Positions 26,719 through 37,237 of a DNA stretch of 64,000 bases are shown in pieces. Source of the DNA: JAFNAG01 sp963739235. GTDB taxonomy: Bacteria; Acidobacteriota; UBA6911. Every line of letters begins with the position of its first letter. Within the stretch, counting starts at the first letter, position 1. Where the stretch lies: NCBI GenBank assembly GCA_963739235.1, contig CAVTZY010000022.1, positions 1 to 64,000 of the forward strand. The letters are read 5' to 3'. A program made the position numbers and the translations under genes. The notes below the pieces were generated by a model, which did not search any database, was not told the origin of the DNA, and worked only from the letters and a program-made list of their open reading frames with translations.

Positions 26719-28008
26719 TTATCTCACGGATGCCGGAATTGGCCCGATGATCGCCTGATACACAAGATATCGGAAGCGGTCGTTGAGATCTACGCTGCCC
26801 GCTGGGATCAATTGGGTCAGAAACAACGCCACCAGCTTTTCCTGCGGATCGACAAAATACCGCGAATAGTAGGCGCTTCCCCAGCTGTATTGGCCCAGGG
26901 AACCGGGTCGGCCGGATCGGCCCAAGTCGGTCACGATTTCAAAGCCCAGGCCAAAGCCCAGATCCCCGTTTGAATAGAGCGAGCCGACCTGGTTCGCAGT
27001 CATCATCTCGACGGATTTCGGACTGAGGATCCTCGCCCCGTCGAGTTCTCCGCCGTTCAGCAACATCTGCAGCAGGCGCGCATAATCCATAGCTGTCGAC
27101 ACCAGACCGGCGCCTCCCGAAAAACAGACACGCGGCCCATCCACGTAATCGCCTTGCCCCGTTCCCCCATCCGCTGCCCGCGCGATTCGGCCATTCTGTG
27201 CCATGCTGTACACGGTGGCGAGTCGGCCTCGTTTGTCGCTGGGAAGGTAGAAATACGTGTCCACCATCTTCAGGGGCTCGAAGATGCGCGTCCGGAAAAA
27301 CTGGTCGAGGTTCATCCCGGAGGCCTTCTCGATGACCGCCCCGAGAATGTCGGTGTTGTAGCCATACACGAACCGTTCACCCGGCTGAGCGTCAAAGGGT
27401 AGGCCGGCGAGCCTTTCCATAAGCGATACGATGGGTTCATTTTTGTCCCCGAGATACCAACCCTGGATGCCGGCGGCCTTGTATTGATCTGCAGCCGGCC
27501 CGTCGCCGTAGGAGATGCCGGCTGTGTGTGTCATCAGATCGCGAATGGTAATCTCTCGCTTCGTCGGCATCACGCCGATGCGCCCGCCACCGGTTGCGGC
27601 GGGGACGGCAACATTGGTGCGCCTGAAAGCCGGGAGAAATCGCGACACCGGATCTGCCAGTCGCAACTTTCCTTCCTCCATCAGGATCACGGCAGCCACC
27701 GAGGTTACCGCCTTGGACATCGAAGCCAGCCGGAAGATGGTGTCTTTTCGCATCGGGATGTTTTTTTCGACATCCATACGGCCGATCGGCTCCAGGCAGA
27801 CGAGACGGCCCCCGCGCACGATGGCAACCACCGCGCCTGCCATCTGCTCGCGATCGACAAAATCCTTGAACACCGCCTCCAGCCGCTCGAGGCGGGCGCT
27901 GGCAAAGCCAACCGACTCGGGTGTCGCCGTCGGCAGAGTCTGGGGGGCCAGTGCGGAAGGGGCGAATGCCAACAAGAGTACGAGGATGAAACAGTAGCGG
28001 AACCGCAT
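26719..28008 (-). CDS. Secreted class C beta-lactamase-family serine hydrolase
   Basis: A 429-residue protein with signal peptide (to about 22) and the serine beta-lactamase/D-aminopeptidase fold. S96-M-S-K99 is the SxxK nucleophile motif in IFRLASMSKAVTS, and YGYNTD fits the YxN motif. Family-typical LVSTAMDYARLLQMLLNGG is present. In this family, members with signal peptides are usually esterases or peptidases rather than resistance enzymes. It is monocistronic, with a P1 repeat just upstream and the P2 repeat downstream. Confidence 0.85.
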   Translation of the reverse strand: MRFRYCFILVLLLAFAPSALAPQTLPTATPESVGFASARLERLEAVFKDFVDREQMAGAVVAIVRGGRLVCLEPIGRMDVEKNIPMRKDTIFRLASMSKAVTSVAAVILMEEGKLRLADPVSRFLPAFRRTNVAVPAATGGGRIGVMPTKREITIRDLMTHTAGISYGDGPAADQYKAAGIQGWYLGDKNEPIVSLMERLAGLPFDAQPGERFVYGYNTDILGAVIEKASGMNLDQFFRTRIFEPLKMVDTYFYLPSDKRGRLATVYSMAQNGRIARAADGGTGQGDYVDGPRVCFSGGAGLVSTAMDYARLLQMLLNGGELDGARILSPKSVEMMTANQVGSLYSNGDLGFGLGFEIVTDLGRSGRPGSLGQYSWGSAYYSRYFVDPQEKLVALFLTQLIPAGSVDLNDRFRYLVYQAIIGPIPASVR

Positions 28009-28040
28009 GAATACCTCCTGTACCGAAAGTAACTCGCCTC

Positions 28041-28140
28041 AAAACTGCAAAAGCAGCCACGAATGACACTAACTTTTGCTGGCTCGAAAGTCCGTACCCA
28101 ATGGTGTTATCCGTGGCTGCCTTAAAAAGGCCATTAATCT
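28041..28140. repeat. Dispersed palindromic repeat P1, copy 2
   Basis: ACTGCAAAAGCAGCCACGAATGACAC on the left and GTGTTATCCGTGGCTGC on the right are separated by unrelated sequence, then comes CTTAAAAAGGCCATTAATCTTCATGCGC. The trailing CATGCGCCTGGGTGCGCC block recurs after the copy at 53533. The rest of 28009-28635 contains only GCGCACGAGTGCGC-like short palindromes and no gene I can support. Confidence 0.75.
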
Positions 28141-28635
28141 TCATGCGCCTGGGTGCGCCACCGGCGCATGAGTTTTGAGACAGTCTCGCCGGACAGGGGC
28201 TTGGAATCGAATCATCATGGGATCAGAGCGCCGTGCGGCGCCCGGCGCCCACTCTCATGCGCACGAGTGCGCCCCTCATCCATGAGAGACGGTCCGGAAT
28301 TTGCTGAAAAACCGGATGAAACCATCCCGATTATAGCGCCCGCCGAGGCGCCGCAGACGAAAAAATGGGTGTTCCGCTGCGACGCCACGCTCCGAAGGAG
28401 TGAATCTTGATGACAAAGCACCGATGTTTGGCCATTATCCGCTAATTGTTTGTACAACAAATGAACATAGCCACATGCCTCAACTTACTTTGCCTGAAAT
28501 TGGGATCGAACCGTTGCGCCAGGCACCTGAAACTGTAAAATATTCCAATAGGTTAGCCCTCTTGTACCGGCGCAAACGAAATCCGGCTGATATTTGCGAT
28601 TTACCTGCTTCGACCGCTGATGGTAGCTTGTCCCC

Positions 28636-29328
28636 ATGCGACTCGTGATGTTTGATGTGGACGGCACGCTGATTCTTTCCAACCATGCGGGCATGCACGC
28701 GTTCCACCGAGCGTTTCAAGATGTCTTCCAGGTTCCTGTGGAACGGGAAGTGGTGCGGCCGGACGGGAAGACGGATCCCCTGATCGCGCGCGAGCTGCTG
28801 GCATTTTTCGGCTTGGATGCGCGCTGGACAGAGCAGACCCGGGAGGCATTGTTCTCAGCCTACCTCCAAAACCTCGAATCGGAAATGAGACTTGTCGCGG
28901 AGACAGGGGCTTTGCGTGTACTTCCCGGTGTGGTCAACCTTCTAGATATGCTGGCCCGCCAGCCGGATTTTGCACTCGGATTAGCTACCGGAAACCTAGA
29001 GCCGGGAGCGGAGATCAAACTCCGGCAAGCCGGTCTGGACGGATATTTCCGTTTTGGCGGTTTCGGGTCAGATTCCGAAGATCGTACCGAATTGATCCGC
29101 CAGGGCATGCGCCGAGGCGCCGACCTTTGCGCGCCTCTCCCCATCGATGCCTTTTTTGTGGTCGGAGATACTCCCCTCGACATTACTCACGGCCACGAGG
29201 CGGGCGCCCGTGTCCTTGCCGTGGCCAGCGCAAGATATTCGATGACGGATATGGAACCATTCCGGCCCGAAATGCTGGTATCCGATCTGACTGACAACGC
29301 CGCCATCCTATCCTTTTTTCGATCGTAA
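28636..29328 (+). CDS. HAD-superfamily phosphatase, phosphoglycolate phosphatase-like
   Basis: A 230-residue cytoplasmic phosphohydrolase. Motif I is FDVDGTL with nucleophile Asp7 and acid/base Asp9. Motif II is in LGLATGN, motif III is a Lys of EIKLRQAGL, and motif IV is VVGDTPLDI. An alpha-helical cap lies between about 15 and 85. The motifs fit 2-phosphoglycolate or small sugar-phosphate hydrolysis, but substrate is uncertain. No strong RBS precedes the ATG. It is alone on the plus strand. Confidence 0.85.
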   Translation: MRLVMFDVDGTLILSNHAGMHAFHRAFQDVFQVPVEREVVRPDGKTDPLIARELLAFFGLDARWTEQTREALFSAYLQNLESEMRLVAETGALRVLPGVVNLLDMLARQPDFALGLATGNLEPGAEIKLRQAGLDGYFRFGGFGSDSEDRTELIRQGMRRGADLCAPLPIDAFFVVGDTPLDITHGHEAGARVLAVASARYSMTDMEPFRPEMLVSDLTDNAAILSFFRS

Positions 29329-29704
29329 CGACGGGGCAGGTTTCCCTGCGGAGGAGAGTGCTGTTTGTGGCTATGCCGCGTCGCGCTACTGACCTACAAA
29401 TTTTGCCCTTTGGCAAAAACAGCAACAGATCAACGCAGAGAGCTCAGTGGTCGCAGAGAAAAGTAATTCAGCGGCAAGAAATCCACTGTGGCCTCTCCAG
29501 TGAGGTTTTCGGTATACGGATATGATGAGTCGTGTTTTTCCGGGCTGTTTTTCTGATCTCGAGGAAGAAAAGGGGAACTATTTTTCTTGAAGAACGTCTA
29601 CCCACAAGAGCGCAAGCTCACGACTCGAAGTCTCCAATACATCAAGAATGGAATCATCACTGAAGTATGTCCGGTAAGGCTGCATCGTCACCAGGAATCT
29701 CAAT
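29329..29704. other. Intergenic stretch with a P3 repeat
   Basis: No gene visible. At 29401-29418 there is a TTTTGCC-CTTT-GGCAAAA hairpin followed by CAACAGATCAACGCAGAG and more GCAGAGA-type sequence. This is the same arrangement as at 26161-26202. The remainder is the upstream region of the barrel gene at 29705, with a weak AGGA before its ATG. Confidence 0.55.
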
Positions 29705-30997
29705 ATGAAAAACTTCATTGCGGCAAAGCTCATCTTAGTCCTTGCCGGCCTTATGATGCCGGCCCTTCCGGTTTATTCACAATCGGGAACCGGCGACATC
29801 GAAACGCTGAAGCAAAGTGCTCCCAAGGTCTTCATCGATTGCAATTGGTGCGACGAGGATTACATCCGGACTGAAATCACCTTTATTAATTATGTCCGGG
29901 ATCGAAAGGAAGCCGAGGTCCATGTACTGATCACGACCCAGGGGACAGGAAGCGGCGGCACGGAGTACACCCTTGCCTTCATGGGGCAGGGCCGCTACAG
30001 CGGAGTGGACGACACATTGAAATATATTGCCAACACGACAGACACTCAGGACGAGATTCGCAAGGGCCTGGTCCGCACCATAAAAATGGGAATCATGCGC
30101 TATGTCGCCAAAACACCGATAGGCGATCGCATCGCCATCAGCTTCACGGAAAAGGTAAAACCGACGTCCGTCGCGGACAAATGGGATTCCTGGGTTTTTA
30201 GTTTCAGCGCGAACAGTTTTTTTAATGGCGAAAAACTCTACAGGTCGTACGATATCTTCGGCAATATCTCGGCAAATCGCGTCACACCCGAGCTGAAAAT
30301 CAGGGCATCTGTCTCCGCCTCGCACAGCAGCAGTCGCTACATCGTGGAGGACGAAACGATCAGTAGCTCTTCCGACAGCAAGAATCTCGGGGGGCTGGTA
30401 GTTAAGAGCCTCTCGCAACACTGGTCCGCCGGCGGGCTGTTTTCGGCCTCCTCCTCGACCTACCAGAACATCCGCCGTTCCTTCACGCCCGCGCCGGCCA
30501 TTGAATATGACCTGTTTCCCTACTCGGAGTCGACGCGCAGGCAGCTCCGGTTCCTGTACAAGCTGGGGTACACGTATTTCAGTTATCGGGAGCCGACCAT
30601 TTACGACAAAAGCAAGGAGAGTCTCTGGAGTCAGCAGTTATCCATCACTCTTGAGTTAAAGGAGAAATGGGGAAGTGTCTCTACCTCCCTTGACGCCGCC
30701 CAATACCTGCACGATTTCAGCAAGAACCGGGTTGAAGCCTCCGGCGACCTGTCTGTGCGTCTGTTCAAGGGCCTGTCTGTGAACTTATATGCCGGGGTTT
30801 CCAGAATTCGTGATCAGCTGTCGCTTCCCAAGGGCACAGCAAGCCTCGAAGAGATCCTGTTGCGGCGGACCATGCTTGCCACCGATTACAGCTATTACGG
30901 GTCCGTCGGCTTAAGCTATACCTTCGGTTCTATCTACAGCAATGTTGTCAATCCTCGTTTTGGTTCCAGTGGCGGCGGAACCATCATTTTCCGTTAA
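29705..30997 (+). CDS. Secreted protein of unknown function, probable outer-membrane barrel
   Basis: A 430-residue protein with signal peptide (to about 26, ending PVYSQ). A globular N-terminal domain (about 30-165) carries DCNWCDEDYIRTEITFINYV, where the CxxC could be a metal or redox pair. From about 170 to the end there are alternating short strands (WVFSFSANSFFNG, LKIRASVSASHS, LSQHWSAGGLFSASSS and so on) typical of outer-membrane barrels, although the last residues (GGGTIIFR) do not end in Phe. I recognise no named family. Confidence 0.7.
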   Translation: MKNFIAAKLILVLAGLMMPALPVYSQSGTGDIETLKQSAPKVFIDCNWCDEDYIRTEITFINYVRDRKEAEVHVLITTQGTGSGGTEYTLAFMGQGRYSGVDDTLKYIANTTDTQDEIRKGLVRTIKMGIMRYVAKTPIGDRIAISFTEKVKPTSVADKWDSWVFSFSANSFFNGEKLYRSYDIFGNISANRVTPELKIRASVSASHSSSRYIVEDETISSSSDSKNLGGLVVKSLSQHWSAGGLFSASSSTYQNIRRSFTPAPAIEYDLFPYSESTRRQLRFLYKLGYTYFSYREPTIYDKSKESLWSQQLSITLELKEKWGSVSTSLDAAQYLHDFSKNRVEASGDLSVRLFKGLSVNLYAGVSRIRDQLSLPKGTASLEEILLRRTMLATDYSYYGSVGLSYTFGSIYSNVVNPRFGSSGGGTIIFR

Positions 30998-31320
30998 CAC
31001 GTAGCCTGCAGCCCTCCCATGGGTGTTGCATCCAAAGAGAGCCTTGGAGGGCGGAAGAAGAATCTTACCTCATTTGATTTCCATTCCAGGCCGTGTCTTA
31101 AACTTGCGCGTTCCGGCATTTTTGGGTGTAAGATCCGCGATTGCAGGCTCCAAAACGATCTGGGGCAGACCGAAGATATGTCCGACAGGAAATAAATTGA
31201 GTGCCGCGCCATGGTCGAGCTACCATCCAATCATGGCAATTCAGATATTCGATGCGTGAGGCTCCGTGTTATTGCACAGCCGCCTTGGCGGTGGGTGACC
31301 TTTTTCTGAGAGAAGATACC
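30998..31320. other. Intergenic stretch, nothing recognised
   Basis: No open frame with a credible start, no repeat-family member and no strong hairpin. It presumably holds the promoter of the carboxypeptidase gene at 31321. Confidence 0.5.
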
Positions 31321-34080
31321 ATGCGAAAAATGGCGAAACTGATACCTGTCCTGCTTCTCGTGAGCCAAGCGGTGCTGCTCCTGGGAAAGGGCGCAGTGCC
31401 GACACCGGAGTCGGTGTTCGGATTCAAACCGGGCGCAGACTACAAGCTGGCAACCTATGAACAATCGATCAGCTATTTCAAGAAGCTCGCCGCGTCGAGC
31501 AAATATTTAACGCTCGTGGAGGCTGGCATGACGACACAGGGCCGCGGCTTTTATTTCGCTCTGATCTCAGACCCGAAGAACCTGGCTAAAATCGACCGCT
31601 ATCGCGAGATTGCCCAACGACTGGCGCATCCTGAGGGCCTGACTGACGACGAGGCGCGCAAGCTCGCACGCGAGGGCAAAGCCTTCGTCAACCTCGATTG
31701 CGGCCTGCATGCCACTGAAGTTGCAGGTATGCAGCAGGCGCCGCAACTGGCTTACGATTTGATCAACCGCGCGGAGGAGCCCCAGGTCAAGGAGATCCTC
31801 GACAACGACATCATCATCCTGTGGCCCGCCAGCAACCCCGATGGCCAGCAGATGGTGGCGGAGTGGTACATGAAAAATGTCGGCACTCCTTATGAATTGT
31901 CGGGCCTCCCGCGCCTTTTTCAGGATTATGTCGGCCATGACAACAACCGCGACGCCTACATGCTCAACATGATCGAGTCGCGTGTTTTGACGCACGTATG
32001 GCACCAGTGGGAGCCGCAGATTATTTATGTCCAGCACCAGACGGCTCCGTTTCCGACACGCATCTGGCTGCCGCCGTTCTCGGAGCCGATCGGTCTGCAC
32101 GCGCCCTACATCATTTCGCGCGAGGTGAACGTGATCGGTATGGCGATGGCCAGAAGCCTCGATGAACATGGGATGGTCGGCTCCACGCATGGCGGCACAT
32201 TCACGGATGCGTGGTATGCCGGTTATCTCGACTATGCGCCGATGTTCGCGAACATCGCCACGTTCTGGACCGAGACCGCGCTCTCCGGCCTGGCGACGCC
32301 GCGTGAATATACGATCAACGACTTTGCGCCGGCCTACCGCGACCTCAGGCCTCAGACTCTATATCCGAGTCCCTGGCCGCCCGGCTGGTGGCGGCTGGGC
32401 GATGCCGTTGCCTACATGGAAACAGCCTCGATCGGGCTGCTCGAGTTTGCCGCCAAATACAAGGAGTCCGTACTCTACGACCGCTACCAGGCGGGCCGCG
32501 ATCAGATTGCTCAAGGCAAGAAGGAGGCGCCCTTCGCATATTTCGTTCCCCAGGATCAGCGCGATCCCGTCGCGCCTGTCGAGTTGTTGCGCCGCCTTGC
32601 CTTCAACGGCGTGCGGGTTTCGCAACTCACGGGGCCGATCACAGTGGATGCGGTGACCTACCCGGCTGGAACCTGGGTGATTCCCACGGACCAGGAATTT
32701 GCCGCTCTGGCGCGCTCGGTGCTCAACGTCCAAAAGTATCCGGATCTTCGTCAGTATCCCGGTGGCCCCCCCGAACGTCTCTACGACGCAGCCGGATGGA
32801 CGCTGCCGCTGCAGATGGGAGTTAAAATCACGACTGCCTCCAAGCCGCTTACCGCGGAGACGCGCGCTAAGATGAAACTGTTGGGCCCGGCCCTCGACAT
32901 GAACGCAAAACCCAGCGTCTATAATACGGAGGGCAGCAGCGATGCTGCGGCATTTGACAGCGTGCCGGGCATCGGTTTCAACTCGAATCCGGCGGCTGCG
33001 GCCATTGTCCCCCTGCCCGGCAAGCTGACAGGCAACGGTCCGGCGCTTGCCGTGGATCCGGCACAGAACAACGCTTTTCGTGCCCTCAACCGCGCCTGGA
33101 AACAGGGAGCGACTGTGCAGTTTGTTGCGGGTGCTGCCGGACAGGGCGCGCGTTTTTTAATTCGCGGGCTTGCAGAACCAGCGCAATCCGAGCTTGTCAA
33201 CTCGCTCGCCCTGGTTGCCGAACGCACGGCGGCGACCGGAACAGACCTGAATAGACCGCGGATCGGCCTGTTCCAGCCCTGGGGATCCAGCATTGATGAA
33301 GGATGGACACGCTGGCTCCTCGAGCAGTACGGTTTCGAGTTGGTAGTTCTGCGTCCGGAAGACTTTCATACGCCTCTTGCCGGGAAAGTCGATGTCGTCC
33401 TCCTGGCCGATGATGCGCGGATTCCTGTGGAAGGTGGCGGCGGGAGGGGCGCGGGCACAGGCGCGCGGGGAGCCGCGCCTCAAGCAGGTGCTGCCGGACA
33501 AGCAGTTGCCGCCGGACGTGCCGCGGGAGCGGGACAGGCGGCCGGAGGCCGAGGAGGTGGCGGAGGCCGGGCAGTCCGGCCCGAATATGCCTACACCGCT
33601 ACGCAGGACGACATGAAGGCGTTCGAGGCCTTCATCCGCGGCGGCGGCACTCTCGTCTGTTTCAATGGCGCTTCTCGATTTGCCATTCAACAGTTCAAAC
33701 TGCCGGTAAAGAGCGCGGTCGAAGGACTGCGGACGGAAGAGTTTTTGCTGCGCGGCTCGATAGTCGAGGTGACGATGGATCCGACGCACCCGGTGATGGC
33801 CGGCATGCCCGAGAAGGCGGCCGTGTTCGCCGACAGCAGCCCGGTCTTCGAGACGCTGGAAGGCTTCCAGGGCAGGGTTCTGGCGAGGTATGCCGAGACG
33901 GGCTCGCCTCTGCTGTCAGGGATTTTGATTGGGGAGAAGCATCTTCAAGGGAAGGCGGCGGCACTTGACGTCGCGCTCGACAAGGGGCATGTCGTACTCC
34001 TAGGCTTCCGCCCCCAATGGCGCGATCAGTCGTTTGGGACATTCAAGATCGTCTTCAACTCGGTGCTCTACAAGAGATGA
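31321..34080 (+). CDS. Secreted M14-family zinc carboxypeptidase with amidotransferase-like domain
   Basis: A 919-residue protein. The start at 31321 follows GAGAGAAGATACC and begins a signal peptide (to about 25). The M14 catalytic domain (about 35-400) shows H130-A-T-E133, the HxxE zinc motif, in LDCGLHATEVAGMQQ, and WPASNPDGQQMV. The C-terminal half includes a class I glutamine-amidotransferase-like Rossmann segment (RIGLFQPWGSSIDEGW and later GGGTLVCFNGASRF). It is interrupted by a Gly/Ala/Arg low-complexity stretch (nt 33430-33580). This M14 subfamily with a trailing GAT-like domain is common in Acidobacteria and Bacteroidetes and probably digests external peptides. Confidence 0.85.
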   Translation: MRKMAKLIPVLLLVSQAVLLLGKGAVPTPESVFGFKPGADYKLATYEQSISYFKKLAASSKYLTLVEAGMTTQGRGFYFALISDPKNLAKIDRYREIAQRLAHPEGLTDDEARKLAREGKAFVNLDCGLHATEVAGMQQAPQLAYDLINRAEEPQVKEILDNDIIILWPASNPDGQQMVAEWYMKNVGTPYELSGLPRLFQDYVGHDNNRDAYMLNMIESRVLTHVWHQWEPQIIYVQHQTAPFPTRIWLPPFSEPIGLHAPYIISREVNVIGMAMARSLDEHGMVGSTHGGTFTDAWYAGYLDYAPMFANIATFWTETALSGLATPREYTINDFAPAYRDLRPQTLYPSPWPPGWWRLGDAVAYMETASIGLLEFAAKYKESVLYDRYQAGRDQIAQGKKEAPFAYFVPQDQRDPVAPVELLRRLAFNGVRVSQLTGPITVDAVTYPAGTWVIPTDQEFAALARSVLNVQKYPDLRQYPGGPPERLYDAAGWTLPLQMGVKITTASKPLTAETRAKMKLLGPALDMNAKPSVYNTEGSSDAAAFDSVPGIGFNSNPAAAAIVPLPGKLTGNGPALAVDPAQNNAFRALNRAWKQGATVQFVAGAAGQGARFLIRGLAEPAQSELVNSLALVAERTAATGTDLNRPRIGLFQPWGSSIDEGWTRWLLEQYGFELVVLRPEDFHTPLAGKVDVVLLADDARIPVEGGGGRGAGTGARGAAPQAGAAGQAVAAGRAAGAGQAAGGRGGGGGRAVRPEYAYTATQDDMKAFEAFIRGGGTLVCFNGASRFAIQQFKLPVKSAVEGLRTEEFLLRGSIVEVTMDPTHPVMAGMPEKAAVFADSSPVFETLEGFQGRVLARYAETGSPLLSGILIGEKHLQGKAAALDVALDKGHVVLLGFRPQWRDQSFGTFKIVFNSVLYKR

Positions 34081-34089
34081 ATCGATTCT

Positions 34090-34165
34090 AAACTGCAAAA
34101 GCAGCCACGAATGGCACGAACTTTTTTCCATTCGTGTCCTTCGTGGCTGCCTTTAAAAGGCCATC
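34090..34165. repeat. Dispersed palindromic repeat P1, copy 3
   Basis: The cleanest short copy: AACTGCAAAAGCAGCCACGA...ATGGCACGAAC and, after a TTTTTT spacer, ATTCGTGTCCTTCGTGGCTGCC followed by TTTAAAAGGCCAT. It lies directly between two convergent genes and could fold into one hairpin that terminates both. Confidence 0.75.
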
Positions 34166-34184
34166 GAAATCCTACCTCAAACTG

Positions 34185-34745
34185 CTATTTTCCGCCGCGA
34201 CCGGCCGATGAGGGCGGGACCATTTTGTTCAGCCGCATATAGGTCACGAGATTGCCGTAGTGCTCGTTGATGTGGCTCGTGTCGTATATGAGCGTGCCGA
34301 TCTTCGAACGGCGGCCATTTCTTTCCATCATGTTCGCGTCCGTCACAACAGTGAAAGCCTTGTCGCAGCGCGCGAACGAATCTGCCAGCGCTTTCTGGAG
34401 ATCGGCCTTCGTCATCTTGTTGGCGGCGGAATTGGGCGTGTCTTCAGTATCCAGGCGAGCCGGACTCTGTTCACCGATCAGGGCCGAGCACGCGCCGTTG
34501 TTGTCGTCCGAGATGTGGGCGATGAGCCGTGCCCAGGACCGCACGTCGGGCGTCGGCTGCCAGGTGTACTTGTCTTCCGGGAACTGCTCGGCGGATTTCG
34601 TGATGTTCCCCTTGATTGCGTTGAAGGTGTTCTGAACTTCCGTGACCAGCGGGGGTGCCTGTTGCTGGGCGGGTGCTTGCGGCTTGGCTATTACTGCCAC
34701 AGCCAGCACGAGCACACATGCAAAGAATACGACAAGCTGCTTCAT
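34185..34745 (-). CDS. Secreted DinB-like four-helix protein
   Basis: A 186-residue protein with signal peptide (to about 20) and the DinB/YfiT-like helical bundle pattern: FNAIKGNITKSAEQFPEDKY...TPDVRSWARLIAHISDDNNG and a C-terminal DTSHINEHYGNLVTYMRLN. The His residues in IAHI, TSHIN and EHYGN are the usual metal-site positions. Exported DinB-like proteins are frequent in Acidobacteria; their activity is unknown (possibly thiol or metal-dependent). Confidence 0.8.
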   Translation of the reverse strand: MKQLVVFFACVLVLAVAVIAKPQAPAQQQAPPLVTEVQNTFNAIKGNITKSAEQFPEDKYTWQPTPDVRSWARLIAHISDDNNGACSALIGEQSPARLDTEDTPNSAANKMTKADLQKALADSFARCDKAFTVVTDANMMERNGRRSKIGTLIYDTSHINEHYGNLVTYMRLNKMVPPSSAGRGGK

Positions 34746-34874
34746 GGGCCGAATCCTCCTTTTGCTGTTGGTTGAACCTTCCTATGTTCAAAAGAATACC
34801 ATCGGCCGAGCCGTAAAGCATGGGAAATTGCCCCCTGCACGCGCGGCTCGGCCGTCGTTCACATCCATCCGGAT

Positions 34875-37237
34875 TTACCTGCCGGGGGGCTGCATCTGAT
34901 ACTCCTTGGGCGGCTCAACGCCGAGGAGCCACTTCACAAAATAATCCCAACGGCGCCGCATCATGTACGCGGCCATGTCGTTGTAGCCGTGCGGCTTGTT
35001 AGGCAGCAGCAGAAGGTCGAAGTCCTTATTCGCCTTGATCAACGCGTCCACCACGAGCAACGTGTTGTACGGAGGCACATTGTTGTCCATTGTTCCATGA
35101 GCCAGCAGCAGGTGGCCCTTGAGATTCTTGGCGAAATTCTGGTTTGCCTCGATATCGTAACTGTCGGTGCCATCCGGATTCTTGATGAGCAGGCCCTGGT
35201 AGCGCTCGCCCCAATCGTCCTCATACTCACGCTGATCATGATTGCCTGATTCGGCAATTCCGACCTTGAAGAAATCCGGGTAGCGGAACATGGCGTCGGC
35301 CGTGATGAATCCACCACCGGAATGCCCATAGATTCCCACCCGGTCGATGTCGATCCAAGGGTACTTTTGCGCGAGTTCCTTCATCCCTGCCACCTGGTCG
35401 GGCAGAGTATTGTCACGGCCCATGGCGCCGTAGTATGCGTCATGGAAGGCTTTTGAGCGTTCGGGGGTTCCCATGCCGTCGATGGTGACCACGACGAAGC
35501 CCAATTCCGCCAGTGCCTGGCGGTCGCTCCGAGCCGCTGTAAAAGTCCTGGCCCCCGTGCTTCCTGACTGAGGGCCTGGATAGGGATTGTTGATGATCGG
35601 GTATTTTTTCGCGGGATCGAAATTTGTCGGCCGGAACATGAGTCCGTAGAGGTCCGTCTTACCGTCATGCGCCTTAACGGTGATGGGGATCGGCGGCTTC
35701 CAGCCTGTCGCCAGCAGCTTGGAGATATCCGTCTTTTCGATGGGCATGACCAGCTTGCCGTCGCCATCGCGCAACTCCACAACAGGCGCGACGTCCGGCT
35801 TCGAGTACGTGTCGACGAGGTATCGCCCGGATGGCGAGATTTGCGAGTTTTGGACGGTATGATCGCCATCGCCGGGTGTGAGACTCAGGTTGTGGGTTCC
35901 ATCCATGCTGATCTTGTACAAGTGCCGGAAGTACGGGTCCTGTCCCTGCTCGCGTCCCAGCGCTACGAACCAGATGGTGCGGCTTTTTGCGTCGACCCGA
36001 GCGATCTGGGACACGGGGCCCTCTCCGTTCGTGATCTTGTTTTTGAGCTTGCCGGTGGTCAGATCATAGAGGTAGAGCTGCCCCCAATTGTCGCGCTGGG
36101 AATACCAAATGACCTCGTTTGTAGGCCAGAGGACCCGCCACCCGTCCGGGACTCGTAGTGGGTCTCCACCGTCTCGTCGAAAACCGTGCGCACGGCACCG
36201 GTCGCGGCGTCGGCAACGCGCAACACCGCCTGCTTGTGGTCGCGAGACGTAGAGACAAAGCCAAGCCGAGAAGCATCCGGGCTCCACTGCATATCATTCA
36301 GACTGAAGTTATCACCGAGAGTTGCGCGATGGTAATCAGGAGGCATCTGCAACCGGATGATGCGCGCGGCATCGACGTCAATGATGACCCGATGAAGCAT
36401 GGCGACTTCGCTGTCTCCCGGCAACGGATATTTCCAAGACATTAAAGTGGGGTGGCCGACCTTGGTCTCCACCAGATACATATCCCCAACCAGGCGTTCA
36501 TCCTGCTGGTAGGTGGCGATTTTTTTCGAATCGGGGGACCAAAGCACAATGGCGCGTGTGCTGCCGGCCCAGCCGGCGTTGTCGGTGGCGTAACCGAAGT
36601 CCTTGACGCCATCGGTGGTCAGCTGTTTTTCCTGGTTCGTAGCAATGTCGCGCACCCAGAGGTTCCAGTCTTCAATGAAGACGGCTCGTTTCCCGTCCGG
36701 GGAGGGTACCGGATTGTCTCTGCTCCGGCCGCCGCCCCCGCCCCGCCCACCGGCGCCGCGTCCGCCGCCCGCTGCTCCGCGCGTGCCTGCGGCATCACCC
36801 GCAGCCGTGCACTTGGAGCCCGAGACGTCACATGACCAGCGCCGCGTCCCGACATCGAACGACACGGTTTGTCGGTCCGCCGATAACTCGATTGCCTGGA
36901 AAGGAAGCTGGTGGGCGTCGTACTTTGCATCCGCAGCCGCAGACAGGGCCGCGGCCAGCTTGGCGTGGTCGAATGCCAGCGCGCGCATCCGCTTGGCAGG
37001 GTCGACGAGGATGAATTCCGCACCTGCCATGGTGGAACTGCGGTACCAGAAGCTCTCATCCGCAAGCCAGTTGGCTGAGACGTTGCCGCCAACGACAAGA
37101 GGATTAACCGTCGGTCCGAGAAATTTTTCGGCGCGCGCGTAGTCTTCAACGGTGAGGGAGCGCGGCTGCTGTGCCGCCCCCGGCAACACGCCCGCGAGGG
37201 TTGCTGCCACAATCACAGAAAAAAGTTTTTGTCGCAT
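34875..37237 (-). CDS. S9-family (dipeptidyl peptidase IV-like) secreted peptidase, frameshifted
   Basis: Prolyl-oligopeptidase family. ATG 37237 (MRQKLFSVIVAAT) starts a signal peptide, followed by a DPP IV N-terminal beta-propeller. The alpha/beta-hydrolase domain contains the catalytic Ser in YGHSGGGF, with LAHGTMDNNVP (Asp) and NKPHGYND (His). The two halves lie in different frames. Near 36150 one G is missing in CCCGG(G)ACGGG, so VETHYESR should run into DGWRVLWPTNEVIWYSQRD. The corrected length is about 787 residues, normal for the family. A Gly/Arg-rich insert (nt 36715-36785) interrupts the propeller. Confidence 0.85.

Noticed and set aside
28400..28640. A possible tRNA or small RNA gene in the gap before the HAD gene
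   Set aside because: I could not fold a cloverleaf or find a CCA-proximal acceptor stem.
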